Origin: a virus
Reading direction: 5' to 3' (one strand)
DNA: 25,407 nucleotides
Virus record (IMG/VR): IMGVR_UViG_3300032278_000108
Coordinates: 1-25,407 of that record
The translations under genes and the position numbers were made by a program. Shown here piece by piece: positions 13,890 through 23,401 of the stretch. The notes beneath the pieces are model-generated. The model was not told the DNA's origin and ran no database searches. It worked only from the letters and a program-made list of their open reading frames with translations. Position 1 is the first letter of the stretch; the number at the start of each line of letters is the position of its first letter.

Positions 13890-16800
13890 TAGTATTTACC
13901 TCCAACTGTCCAGTCTTTGACAGTTAATAATTCATTTTCTGTTTCCACATAGATAACATCTGTTGGTTCATCTATGTACTCTTTCTTACCCTGATATTCT
14001 TCCGCTAGTATCCATTCTCCCTCAATTAAAATTGGGTGATCATTTGTTATTTCTAATTCATCTTCTAGTATGTAGTATCCTTCTCGTTGTTTATGTATTA
14101 TATATACTACTTTAGTTTTGCCTTCGGGACTATCTACTTCATCTCCTATTTTTAACCCTTCAGGTAACATAGCAGGAGTTAGACATTTACCACCACCACC
14201 ACCAGAACCTGTTAAATCAACCATAGAACAAATTAAAGTTATAGTATTACTACTTGCAGTATGAGTAACTGTTTTTGAAATATATTGTGCCGCACTATGT
14301 GTTGCTGCTGAGAAAGTCCACGCATCATTACCACTGCCAGTATTAGTTAATGCAAATCCTTCTGTTCCTGATCCAGTATTAGCTCTAACATTGGAACCAT
14401 CATTAACCCATGTATAGGTTGCCTCAAATGTTCCATCTGCTGGGTGAACTATGCTTATAGTTCCTGTAGTACTTACTCCATTCCAAGTACTACCATTATA
14501 TGAAGAAAAACTAGCTGCGGCAGCCCCTGAAGTTACTGTAATAGACCCCCATTCTAAATTTGCGTTTGCGTAATCATCTGCAGAAAATCCTGCTAGTGCT
14601 GTTATGTTAAAATCACCTGCTGAATAAGTAGTGTTTGTATCTTGAGTTGTTAATGTAACATTTCCTGCCCCATTTCTAGGTATTGTAATTGTTGTACCAC
14701 TTATAGATGGTGTTCCTATTACTACATTAGTAGGTAAGGTATAGTTATTATAACCTGAAGGATTTGAAGAATTATATGGAGTAAATCCTATTGAATCTAA
14801 GACATCGGCATTAGATAGATTAGCATTTGCATACAGAGCAGCATCATAGCCACTTAGACTAGTTATAGCGAAATCTCCTGCTGAATAAGTTGTATTTGTG
14901 TCAGTAGATGAAAAAGTTGATCCACTCAAAGTCATATTAGTTCCTGCTGAGTATGTTGTATCTTTATTTAATCCGAATTCAACCCAAGTACCACCACCAG
15001 TTGTTGTCCACAAAGTATCAGGATCTGTCCCCGTTTCTATGTATGTGGAGCCTTTTGGCTGTGTACCTGAAGGGTGCCCACTTCCTGAAGTATGAGTTGG
15101 TTCAATTACAGTATTTAAATAATCATTAGTAGTTAAATTAATTATTCCTAAACCTGAACCGCCAGGATTTATATTTAAAATACCTGGAATAGTGTAAGTT
15201 AAATCTCCTAAATAAAATTGCGCAGCAGTAAATGTCCAAGTACTACTGTCTACAGGTTTAGTTCCTATTGAGTACCAAATAGATTTACCTGAAGCAGCAG
15301 TTGGAACTGTAAGTATCCAGCTACCTGGTGTTTCATCTGTTCCCGCTGTAGGAGTACTTGGTATACTAAATCCAGTTTGTAAGTAATAAATTGTAGTAGT
15401 TCCTTTTCCTTCATTCCCCGATTTTGCTTTTGTTAACGTCTGATCTTTAGTAAAAGTAGTAAAATCATCTCCAGCCGCATTTTTACCTGAAATAGTATAT
15501 GTAATTACAAAACTATCAGTTCCATCTGCTGCCCCACTATGATTTCCAATTGTACAAGTGGTACTTTCGTCTCCTGAAGCGCTACCTTCCGTTATATTAG
15601 CAGTATTTCCTATAGCAACTGCAAATTGTCCTGCTAAAACAGTACCTGTTTGAAAAGTTAATGCTGTTTCTCCCTCGTATACTTTAATAGTAGTTCCACT
15701 ATCTGCATAAGAAGAAACAACTCCATCTTCATCAGCTGGTAATGAATGATTATCATTTGATAAAATAGCACTTACTGCAGCAATTCCTTGTTTAGATTTA
15801 GAAAAAGTTTGTATTCTAGTAAAAGCGCTAGAGACTCCTACAGGATCTTTTGCTGTTATAGTATATGTAATAGAAGCAGTATCAGCTGTCATACTACTAT
15901 GATCTGCAAATCTTCTAGAATAAGTTGAAACTGTAGAAGCTGAACCAACAGTTATATTAGTATCATCAGCTACTGCAACTACAAATTGACTATTACCTGT
16001 TCCATAAGCTAGGTGGGTTGTTCCATGCCACACATCTATATCTGTTCCTGAGCCTGTATAAGTTACTGTATCATCTGTAGCAGTAGGAAGAGTATGGGCT
16101 TCATTAGTAAGAATTGTACTAAAACCATCAAGACCTTCTTGAAGTCCAGAAGCTGTTATTTGGTCTCTTGCTAATATATCACCACTGTTACTTCCTTCTC
16201 TTATTTGTACTTCTAATTTTTCTGGCATATCAGAATATGCTGAAGGTGGTGTATAAGTATAAGTTGCAGTAGTAGTATTTTGAACACTTGAATCATTTTT
16301 ATAGAATTGATAATAAACAGTTCCAGTAGTATTCAAAGCTGTTGCAGTTACAACAGCATCTGAAGGAGAAGGAATAAGACCACTAGTATTATATTCAAAA
16401 GTTTGATCTGCCATTGTTAAATTAACAACTCGAGCATCTGTTCCTGCTGACCCATCATTTCCAGCAGCTCCATCAACTCCACCTCCACCTGCATAGTTAT
16501 TTAAAACATAAGAACTAGAAGAATTTCGTATAATTTTTGAAATTATAAAATCATTTATAAAATCTGGTCTAAAAGTGCCTTTATAAGCATATTTAGTAGT
16601 AAATGCTTTTGTTACTGCTCCAACTACTTTTAACTCAGTATTACTTACTACTTGATCTACATACCCATACCACGAACCTGTACCAAATGAAGTGCTTGCA
16701 CTATCATGTAATCTAATAAAGTCTCCTGCAGCAAAATCAGTAGTAAAAGCAGTACTAGAACCAGTTACTGTATCACTATCTAGTGTAGTTGTAATGGTCC

Positions 16801-19800
16801 CTGATGCTTGTGTTAAGCCATTAGCACTGGCCCCTACTTCCTGCCACCAAGTAAAACTTCCTGCTAATCCTGTTTGACCTTTATGATAAGTTGTATCCGT
16901 TACTTGTATAATCGCTTTCCACGGATCAGAAGCAACGGCACTAGCGTCAAATAGAGCATATCCAGTTTGTCCATCTGTTAAAGAACTAAAAGATTGTCTT
17001 CTTTGAGCATGACTTTGAGTAGCTTGAGTTACACTATATTCTCTTCCTGCAGTGTTAACTACTGTGTAAGGACTAGCAGAGAGATCCCAGTTACCTGAAG
17101 AATCTATTGTAAGTCCTGCTGATAATATACCACCAAATGTAAGTTTTTCTAAAGATTGAGATTGGCCTGTTACTGGAGCTGTTATTGTTTTTTCTAATAC
17201 GGCCCATTCTGATAGTGCCCCTCCTTCATATATAGCTCTAATTCTTACAGTATATGTTCCTGCAGGAACATTAGGTACTCTAAATGCATAAGTCTTTGCT
17301 CCTACAAATTCTCTATTAAATCCATCATTTTTGGATACAATTCCAAAATTATGTTCTATTTCAAATTGCGTTATACCTGGTGGAACTCTTTCATAATTTC
17401 GTCTTTCTTCAAAACTAACACCTGTATCATGTGCTCGTTTTGGAGATCTTAAAGCTCCTCTAGTAACTGTTAAATCATTACTACTTTTTGCAGACCAGTA
17501 TACCACTTCTTCTTGTGATGTTCCTGCTTCAATAACTCCATAGCCTGTTGCAGCAAAATCACCTGCATCTCCTACTGTAATTGTAGTTTCAGAATTATCT
17601 AGAGCTTCGTTAACGAATGTCGCATTTAAAACATTATCAGCTACCCAAGTTTCTACAGGAGTTGCCCAACTAATTAGTGCCTCTAAAGCTCCCGTTACAT
17701 CTTCTGTACTATCAGTAGTACTAAAACTAGCAGCAACAGATTGTAAATTAAAAGTTAAACTAGCAGGTGAGGGATACGAAGCATCTCTATGCATATTTAC
17801 AGGTTTCTTTAAAACAGATTCTCTAGTAGGTTCTAAAGTGTACCCTTTTTCTACAATATCGTATTTTTCGTCTCTATATTCTGCAGCTCCAATATTGAAT
17901 ACTCCTTCTCCCTGACTTTCGACTCCCATAATTCTATATTGTTTTGGGTTACCTGTAACTTCATTAGTTGAAGTAGTAGTTCTACCAGAAATTGCCCAAA
18001 CAACTTCTGAATTTGGAGCAGAAGAAAAAGCGGAACTTACAGTAATATTACTACCTGCTGCTATTGTTCCTGCTGATGTGCTAATTGTTTTAGTTTCTAC
18101 CCTTGAATTTTCACTCCAAGCTAATTCTACTTTACCATTATTTTCAGTACCACCATTAGATGCCGCATCAGAATCTTCTTTAACATTAGTAGCTTTAGCA
18201 AAAGTATTAATTGTTGCTCCACTCTCATCAAGAAGTATTAAATCACCTTTTGTATACGTAGTGCTATTTATATGTACTTTTTCTGGACTTACTAAATAAG
18301 CTCCACCTTCTGGGTATATTAAATGCAGTTTATATGTAGTACTTGAGGCTAAAGTTATTGCTCTATCTAAAGTTACTATTGTTGTACTTGTTCCTGCTTT
18401 TATTCTACCGCTAAATTGTATCGTATCTATAGTGGCGTCTTGTATATTTACAACATCACCAGGTCTTAGTATTGCAGCATTCATTCCAGTAGAAAACTTA
18501 CAAAGTTCAGTTTCTAATTTATCTGTAGTAATAGCCCATTTTCCAATTCTATTAGCTTGTCCTTGACTAGTACAACCGAAAGCTTTAAAGTCTTTTGATA
18601 CTATTCTTCCTTTTTCAATTATATTATCTACATCATCTACTATTTCAACTTTCTCTTTAAAGTTATCTTCTGGGTCCATCCACTTAACTAGGTATTGATT
18701 AGCTCTTATTCTCTCAGAAGTAGACTCATAAGAAAACTCTCCGTCTATAACATTACCCTGAGAAAAAGTATAAATAGGTTCTCTAGGTCTATCTTGAATT
18801 GCTACTAATTGACCATCCATCCAAAGAGTTATTCCTCTAAAAACTGATGCAAGATCTTTTAAAACTTTATAAGCTTCCTGAGCTTTTGTAATATAAACAT
18901 TGCATGTAAATCGAGGCTCTTGTCCCCCTTTACCATCAGGTACTAATTCATCACAATATCTTGCAATTTGATATAAAGAATATTTATCAACTAAACTTGC
19001 ATCTACAATATGTCCTAAACCATATCTAGGGTCTCGTACTAAATCATAAAATATCCACGCAGGATTATCAGTATATACAAGCGCATGATTAACACTAGTA
19101 GCAGCAAAGCTAGATACATCTCCTCTAAAATTACCATCCCAATCTTGGTAGGTTGACTCTTGGCCTCCAGTAGATACATTTCTAGCATAACTAGCTGAAT
19201 TACTACTCATTTCCTCTCTAGTTTTATAATTAGTAGGAACTTGAACTTTTTTACCTCTTATGTGATATCCTCTTTTTGGAGTAGTACTAAAATCCTTTGA
19301 GCTAAAAGATACTGCCGCATAAGCAGTATAAGGATAAGTTAGTTTATCTGTAATATGAGATTCAATATGTTTAATAATAGATTCATTGCTATGTTGATGA
19401 TGTCCCAGTGACTTCATGGGCTCATTAACTCTTTGAAATTTTAATCGCCAATTAGTAAAAGGTTTAAAATTTTGAACTGAAAATTCATACTGTTCTATAA
19501 TAGGTTTTGTAGTTCTATGAATTATAAAACCTGTCCCCATGCCTCTAGTATTATCACTAAAGTCATGAATACTAGCTGATCCTAATGCAGAATCTGATCT
19601 ACCAACTAATCTAGATGAATGATAGCTTGACCCATCTCTTGTATATTCGAAATCAACAGTTATTTCTACCCAAGAATTATGCTCATTTCCTGACTTAGTA
19701 CTTGTTGCCATAAGTCCTTGGGGTGCTTCTATAGTCCAACCAACAGCATCTGTTTCTGCAGGCTCTGTTGCTCCTATAGTTGCTGCAGTATAAGTATATG

Positions 19801-20692
19801 CAGAAGTTGTACCTGTTCCTGTTACTCCTGAAATTTGAGTTTGAGCCATTCGCTGACCCGGTGAAAGAACAAAACTTGCACTAGGTGGAGAATTACCTAT
19901 TAAACTAGTAATTGTTTGATGCTTATGCCCACTTCTAAACTCATATTGTACATTATCAAAATTTCGTTTTAGTCCAGATTTAGAAGTATTTATTGCATTA
20001 GGGTTGGCAGGACCAATAATTGTATAACCTGCTCCTGTCGTTGCACTACCTGTTATAGCTGTCACAGCGTTATCACTCATAGTTACTTGATTATTAGAAG
20101 GGTCATAAGATATAATAGTTGAAATATGATCTAGTCCCCCTGCTGCTGCCGTAACAGAAGTTACAGGAGCAACATCTACTTCTACATGTGTACTATCAGT
20201 AAACTCAGTAATCATAGTGAGTAAATCAGAACCTAATTCTTCAAAACCTGCTCCAACAATTCTAAGCATTCCTGCTCCATTTGTTTGACGAGTCTTTTTA
20301 ACCATATCAGCCGTAAAAAAGGCTGCACTAGCAACTATAGTATGGTCTCCTGCAATACAGGTAAATGTAATATCTGGATCTGAAGTAGCTCCTTGTTTAC
20401 CTGCTCCATAAATGTGAATTAGTCTTTTTGGACTACCAGTAACATCAACATTATCTAAAGCTCCATCTGATAAAGTAACAACTGCAGATGCTGCTACAGT
20501 AGTAGAAATTGTTGCAAAAGATCCTCGTTCTATTTGTGATACTCCATCTCTTAATGGAACATCATCAAAATAAATACTAGCATCTCCATTTACTAGTCCT
20601 ACTATTTCCCCTTCAGAAATAGCATCAAAAACTACTGCAGCATTAGTTTCTTTTCCAGTAAAATTTCTGTTACTTCCGTCTCCAAAATTCAT
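13889..20692 (-). CDS. J: gpJ-like central tail tip protein with C-terminal Hint domain (2267 aa)
   Basis: Central tail fibre/tip attachment protein of the lambda J family, about twice the length of lambda J. The N-terminus has AAVVFDAISEGEIVGLVNG (18-36), typical of J. The tail-hub region is seen around residues 535-690 (NPAWIFYDLVRDPRYGLG at 543-560, then QEAYKVLKDLASVFRG, RPREPIYTFSQGNVIDGEF) and continues to FNIGAAEYRDEKYDIVE (932-948). Fibronectin/Ig-like modules follow. Two tandem paralogous Ig-like units lie at about 1525-1640 and 1641-1760, ending KSKQG and KAKSG. A Gly/Thr region then carries TDTNTTYSAGDF twice. The protein ends in a GSGGGGGK linker and a 98-residue Hint domain (2170-2267). 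A Shine-Dalgarno AGGAG overlaps the upstream TAG. It probably determines host adsorption. Confidence 0.9.
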   Translation of the reverse strand: MNFGDGSNRNFTGKETNAAVVFDAISEGEIVGLVNGDASIYFDDVPLRDGVSQIERGSFATISTTVAASAVVTLSDGALDNVDVTGSPKRLIHIYGAGKQGATSDPDITFTCIAGDHTIVASAAFFTADMVKKTRQTNGAGMLRIVGAGFEELGSDLLTMITEFTDSTHVEVDVAPVTSVTAAAGGLDHISTIISYDPSNNQVTMSDNAVTAITGSATTGAGYTIIGPANPNAINTSKSGLKRNFDNVQYEFRSGHKHQTITSLIGNSPPSASFVLSPGQRMAQTQISGVTGTGTTSAYTYTAATIGATEPAETDAVGWTIEAPQGLMATSTKSGNEHNSWVEITVDFEYTRDGSSYHSSRLVGRSDSALGSASIHDFSDNTRGMGTGFIIHRTTKPIIEQYEFSVQNFKPFTNWRLKFQRVNEPMKSLGHHQHSNESIIKHIESHITDKLTYPYTAYAAVSFSSKDFSTTPKRGYHIRGKKVQVPTNYKTREEMSSNSASYARNVSTGGQESTYQDWDGNFRGDVSSFAATSVNHALVYTDNPAWIFYDLVRDPRYGLGHIVDASLVDKYSLYQIARYCDELVPDGKGGQEPRFTCNVYITKAQEAYKVLKDLASVFRGITLWMDGQLVAIQDRPREPIYTFSQGNVIDGEFSYESTSERIRANQYLVKWMDPEDNFKEKVEIVDDVDNIIEKGRIVSKDFKAFGCTSQGQANRIGKWAITTDKLETELCKFSTGMNAAILRPGDVVNIQDATIDTIQFSGRIKAGTSTTIVTLDRAITLASSTTYKLHLIYPEGGAYLVSPEKVHINSTTYTKGDLILLDESGATINTFAKATNVKEDSDAASNGGTENNGKVELAWSENSRVETKTISTSAGTIAAGSNITVSSAFSSAPNSEVVWAISGRTTTSTNEVTGNPKQYRIMGVESQGEGVFNIGAAEYRDEKYDIVEKGYTLEPTRESVLKKPVNMHRDASYPSPASLTFNLQSVAASFSTTDSTEDVTGALEALISWATPVETWVADNVLNATFVNEALDNSETTITVGDAGDFAATGYGVIEAGTSQEEVVYWSAKSSNDLTVTRGALRSPKRAHDTGVSFEERRNYERVPPGITQFEIEHNFGIVSKNDGFNREFVGAKTYAFRVPNVPAGTYTVRIRAIYEGGALSEWAVLEKTITAPVTGQSQSLEKLTFGGILSAGLTIDSSGNWDLSASPYTVVNTAGREYSVTQATQSHAQRRQSFSSLTDGQTGYALFDASAVASDPWKAIIQVTDTTYHKGQTGLAGSFTWWQEVGASANGLTQASGTITTTLDSDTVTGSSTAFTTDFAAGDFIRLHDSASTSFGTGSWYGYVDQVVSNTELKVVGAVTKAFTTKYAYKGTFRPDFINDFIISKIIRNSSSSYVLNNYAGGGGVDGAAGNDGSAGTDARVVNLTMADQTFEYNTSGLIPSPSDAVVTATALNTTGTVYYQFYKNDSSVQNTTTATYTYTPPSAYSDMPEKLEVQIREGSNSGDILARDQITASGLQEGLDGFSTILTNEAHTLPTATDDTVTYTGSGTDIDVWHGTTHLAYGTGNSQFVVAVADDTNITVGSASTVSTYSRRFADHSSMTADTASITYTITAKDPVGVSSAFTRIQTFSKSKQGIAAVSAILSNDNHSLPADEDGVVSSYADSGTTIKVYEGETALTFQTGTVLAGQFAVAIGNTANITEGSASGDESTTCTIGNHSGAADGTDSFVITYTISGKNAAGDDFTTFTKDQTLTKAKSGNEGKGTTTIYYLQTGFSIPSTPTAGTDETPGSWILTVPTAASGKSIWYSIGTKPVDSSTWTFTAAQFYLGDLTYTIPGILNINPGGSGLGIINLTTNDYLNTVIEPTHTSGSGHPSGTQPKGSTYIETGTDPDTLWTTTGGGTWVEFGLNKDTTYSAGTNMTLSGSTFSSTDTNTTYSAGDFAITSLSGYDAALYANANLSNADVLDSIGFTPYNSSNPSGYNNYTLPTNVVIGTPSISGTTITIPRNGAGNVTLTTQDTNTTYSAGDFNITALAGFSADDYANANLEWGSITVTSGAAAASFSSYNGSTWNGVSTTGTISIVHPADGTFEATYTWVNDGSNVRANTGSGTEGFALTNTGSGNDAWTFSAATHSAAQYISKTVTHTASSNTITLICSMVDLTGSGGGGGKCLTPAMLPEGLKIGDEVDSPEGKTKVVYIIHKQREGYYILEDELEITNDHPILIEGEWILAEEYQGKKEYIDEPTDVIYVETENELLTVKDWTVGGKY
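13892..14185 (-). other. Hint (intein/hedgehog-type) domain at the J C-terminus
   Basis: Residues 2170-2267 of the J-like protein. It begins with Cys2170 directly after GSGGGGGK. Block A-like features: CLTP then GLKIGDEVDSPEG. Block B-like: LEITNDHPILI with Thr2216 and His2219 (TxxH). A downstream WILAEE and VIYVETENELLTV resemble the following Hint strands. The protein ends WTVGGKY, so the C-terminal His-Asn and +1 Cys/Ser/Thr needed for splicing are absent. N-terminal cleavage or thioester transfer is the possible activity; this is inferred from the fold, not shown. Confidence 0.8.
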
Positions 20693-20700
20693 ATTAACTC

Positions 20701-21498
20701 CTATAGTTCATCTTGTTCTGATGATGTAGTCTCATCTACCACACTTTCATCCCCCGATCCAGGAACATTTAGCACAGATCCTGGTGGAATCACTAAATTG
20801 CTTGAAGTTGCTTGTCCTGGTAATCTCCATGTACCTACTTCAAAACTTCCATAATAGTTACTATATCCTGCGCTAATTGTTGCTCCACCTACTATTAATT
20901 CTCCATATGCTATAGGTACAGGTACTCCTTGTTGTGTAGTATTTACTGTTCCTCCTAATAAAGAAACATCCTCTTCATCATCATTTGATGGATTAGGAGC
21001 TAACATTTCATTAATTGATCTTAATCCTAATGAAGCACCTGATAACATTAAGCCATATCCAACTCTTGCTCCCCAAGTTGACCCCATCTTAAATCCAACA
21101 TTCGCCATAAATTTTCCTGCTGCAGTACCTGGATATGCTGAAGCGGCTCCTAAACCACCGCCAGCTACAGCTGCACCCTGTACTATCCAGTAACCTGCCC
21201 AAATAATAACAATTGCTGCTAAAAGTTTTCCTGCCCCTTTTGAGCCTGCAGGTATTGGCGTGATTACTACATCATCATCATTTAATTTGAGTAATACCTC
21301 ACGCTCATCTTCTAAATAGTCATCTCCTCTTCTTATATCAAATTGGGTACCTGCATCATGACATTCCATTATATATTGTTTAAAGCCTTCTCGTTGACAT
21401 TCTATTAGTTTAAAAATGTCAAGTAATGTGTTACAATTAGTATTCCACCGCTTTCCAAAGCGATTACCAAATTCTCCTTCTAATATTACTGTTTGCAT
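20701..21498 (-). CDS. I: Lambda gpI-like tail assembly protein (265 aa)
   Basis: Residues 1-80 resemble the ubiquitin-like N-terminal fold of the lambda tail assembly protein I family (MQTVILEGEFGNRFGKRW, then a basic and acidic segment ending DDDVVITPIPAGSKG). A hydrophobic Gly/Ala stretch at about 88-117 (LLAAIVIIWAGYW) could be membrane-inserting. The family motif NTTQQGVPVPIAYGELIVGG with SAGYSNYYG lies at about 190-220. The end is a Pro/Ser and acidic tail not expected in lambda gpI. It overlaps the gpK-like gene by 13 nt. In lambda, gpI acts with gpK and gpJ during tail-tip initiation and is not thought to remain in the mature tail. Confidence 0.85.
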   Translation of the reverse strand: MQTVILEGEFGNRFGKRWNTNCNTLLDIFKLIECQREGFKQYIMECHDAGTQFDIRRGDDYLEDEREVLLKLNDDDVVITPIPAGSKGAGKLLAAIVIIWAGYWIVQGAAVAGGGLGAASAYPGTAAGKFMANVGFKMGSTWGARVGYGLMLSGASLGLRSINEMLAPNPSNDDEEDVSLLGGTVNTTQQGVPVPIAYGELIVGGATISAGYSNYYGSFEVGTWRLPGQATSSNLVIPPGSVLNVPGSGDESVVDETTSSEQDEL

Positions 21499-22199
21499 TT
21501 TTCATTCCTAAAAATTCTTGTCTTATGTTTAGCCCAAAAAGGGTATAATAGTTCTCTACAAGATAACCTATATACTGCATGATGCAATAAAAGATCACCA
21601 TCTAAATAAATACCACAATGATTTGGTACGCTTGATTGTACATTAAAATATAATAAATCATTTTCGAGCAAACTTCCATCAGTCACTTCACTCCAACCTT
21701 CATATTCTTGCCATAAATCTCCAAAATAGTCAAGTCCCTTATCCCACCAGTCATCTTCAAACGCCTGTCTCGGCATTTTAATTTCAAATTTTTCATAGTA
21801 TGATTGTATTAATGAAAAACAATCATTGACACCAAATTCATACTCTCTACCAATTAAAGGCACTTCTGTACGATTTGGCTTTAAATGATGAAGATTGATT
21901 TCAGGGATACTAATTATATAATAATCTAAATTTAATGCATTACACTGCTTCACATCTGTTTCGCTTGGCTTTGCTGTAGTATCTGGGTGACTATGAACTA
22001 CTGCTATTATATCTGCGTTCCTGTTTATTCTTATATAATCTGTTGAATCAATTATAAAATCTTCATTATCTTCTGCAACATTTTTACATGGAAACCATTT
22101 TGATTTGCCTTTCTGTATTGCAATTACACCACAACCTTCTCGAGGATATTCTTTATTAAAATATTTAACTATAGTATCAAAATGACTATCTAATATCAT
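21486..22199 (-). CDS. K: Lambda gpK-like protein: JAMM plus NlpC/P60 (237 aa)
   Basis: Two hydrolase domains. Residues 1-105 form a JAMM/MPN metallopeptidase-like domain with Glu21 (PREGCG) and HSHPDTTAKPSETD (His69, His71, Ser79, Asp82), all key zinc-site and catalytic positions present. Residues about 110-235 form an NlpC/P60 cysteine peptidase domain with Cys127 (GVNDCFSLI), His194 (VPNHCGIYLDG) and a possible third polar residue at His206/207. Both active sites look intact. In lambda this protein is needed for tail-tip assembly; the NlpC/P60 part may also cut peptidoglycan peptides at infection. The start is an ATGA overlap with the gpL-like stop. Confidence 0.9.
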   Translation of the reverse strand: MILDSHFDTIVKYFNKEYPREGCGVIAIQKGKSKWFPCKNVAEDNEDFIIDSTDYIRINRNADIIAVVHSHPDTTAKPSETDVKQCNALNLDYYIISIPEINLHHLKPNRTEVPLIGREYEFGVNDCFSLIQSYYEKFEIKMPRQAFEDDWWDKGLDYFGDLWQEYEGWSEVTDGSLLENDLLYFNVQSSVPNHCGIYLDGDLLLHHAVYRLSCRELLYPFWAKHKTRIFRNEKCKQ

Positions 22200-23401
22200 T
22201 TAAAGACCCTAGAACCTGGAAATCCTCCGAATGGCAATGTTGCGTCTGCTTCACCAATTACTCTTCGAGTTTCACTATCAACAGTACCAAAGCTAGATCT
22301 AAAACGTCTAGCACAACCTTTAAGCGTTTTTGAGCACTGATCTCCGATTTTCCAATAAGTATTAAAAGTTGGTGTAGCTTGATGAGCTGACGTATATTGT
22401 GTAGTATATTTTACTTGCCATAGTCTTGTAGTTACATCTTGATTCCCTCTATCATAAGTTACATATTCATTATAATTTGGATCGGTATAACCTTTATAAG
22501 TAGTACTTGCAGAATAAGCACTATAAACTCTTATTCTTCTCCAATTAGTATTAGTATCACCAGGAGGACCTGGTGTACAGGTTCTAGTACATTGCCAATA
22601 ATCATATGAACTTTGTCCTGTTGTTAAAGTTCTATCTGCATTAATTTGAGTTAAACCTGTTTTTGCAACTCTTCTATATTGACCTGCGGTATATGCAGTA
22701 CCACTAGCATAAGCAGTATCTAATCCTGCTAAGCTTGAAAGAACAACTTGTTCATCTTTAGCATTAAAAAATACAATACGAGATGTTCCGTCATCTGATA
22801 TTCTACCATAAGTGTCCCATTTACATCCTCCAATTTGATCTTCTTCATCTAATTCTTCTGATCCTCCTTGGTAAATCCAAGCACAAGCATTTCCAATAAT
22901 GTTACGTCTTGGCAATTTAGTTCCAAATAAATCAAAAGCTGAAGATAGTTCGAATGTGATTTGTACTGGATTTTTTTCTGAAATTCTATCTATAAACCAC
23001 ATTTGTATTGGGAATTCTACTGGAGGATTTGCGTCTCCTGATTGTCCAATACAATATTTATATAAAGTAGTTCTTCTATATATCTTTTTTCCTAATAAGT
23101 CTTCATTAGATAACCCACCTAAAGCATCACTAAAAGTACTTAGTAGATTTGCAACTTGTATGGTTGGTCGGGCAGAAGCCCCCGTTGATTGAAGGTTAAA
23201 ACCTTCAGATTGAATAGGTAACGCAAGATAAGTTCTAGTAGTTCCACCACTAAATTGATCTCTGAATTGAACAGTAGTTAAATCAGCTTCTAGACCTGAA
23301 TAAAAATAAGCATATGTATCAGTACCAATCTCTAATTCCCACAATTCTATAAGTTGAGAACCAGGATCCTGTTTCTGTACATCTTTGGTTATATCTGTCA
23401 T
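22196..23401 (-). CDS. L: Lambda gpL-like minor tail protein with large insertion (401 aa)
   Basis: Minor tail protein L family. In lambda L the C-terminal domain binds an Fe-S cluster through four cysteines. Here the matching cysteines are Cys173 (NACAW), Cys193 (GGCKWDTYG), Cys356 (DQCSKTL) and Cys363 (KGCARRF); the last pair has the same 7-residue spacing known from lambda. Between Cys193 and Cys356 lie 162 residues, far more than in lambda. The insert contains two similar aromatic modules of CBM5/12-like look (YASGTAYTAGQYRRVAKTG, YSASTTYKGY then YVTYDRGN, with YWQC and LWQV strands). Start and stop both overlap neighbours by ATGA. The inserted part may add surface or glycan binding at the tail tip; that is inferred. 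Confidence 0.88.
   Translation of the reverse strand: MTDITKDVQKQDPGSQLIELWELEIGTDTYAYFYSGLEADLTTVQFRDQFSGGTTRTYLALPIQSEGFNLQSTGASARPTIQVANLLSTFSDALGGLSNEDLLGKKIYRRTTLYKYCIGQSGDANPPVEFPIQMWFIDRISEKNPVQITFELSSAFDLFGTKLPRRNIIGNACAWIYQGGSEELDEEDQIGGCKWDTYGRISDDGTSRIVFFNAKDEQVVLSSLAGLDTAYASGTAYTAGQYRRVAKTGLTQINADRTLTTGQSSYDYWQCTRTCTPGPPGDTNTNWRRIRVYSAYSASTTYKGYTDPNYNEYVTYDRGNQDVTTRLWQVKYTTQYTSAHQATPTFNTYWKIGDQCSKTLKGCARRFRSSFGTVDSETRRVIGEADATLPFGGFPGSRVFK

Noticed and set aside
13892-14185. A complete splicing intein or homing endonuclease
   Set aside because: The domain is only 98 residues, lacks a C-terminal Asn and a following Cys/Ser/Thr extein, and has no endonuclease motif; the next gene starts at once.
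21486-21498. Programmed frameshift joining the gpK-like and gpI-like genes over their 13-nt overlap
   Set aside because: Each gene has its own intact start and a full-length family match; no convincing slippery heptamer is seen in the overlap.
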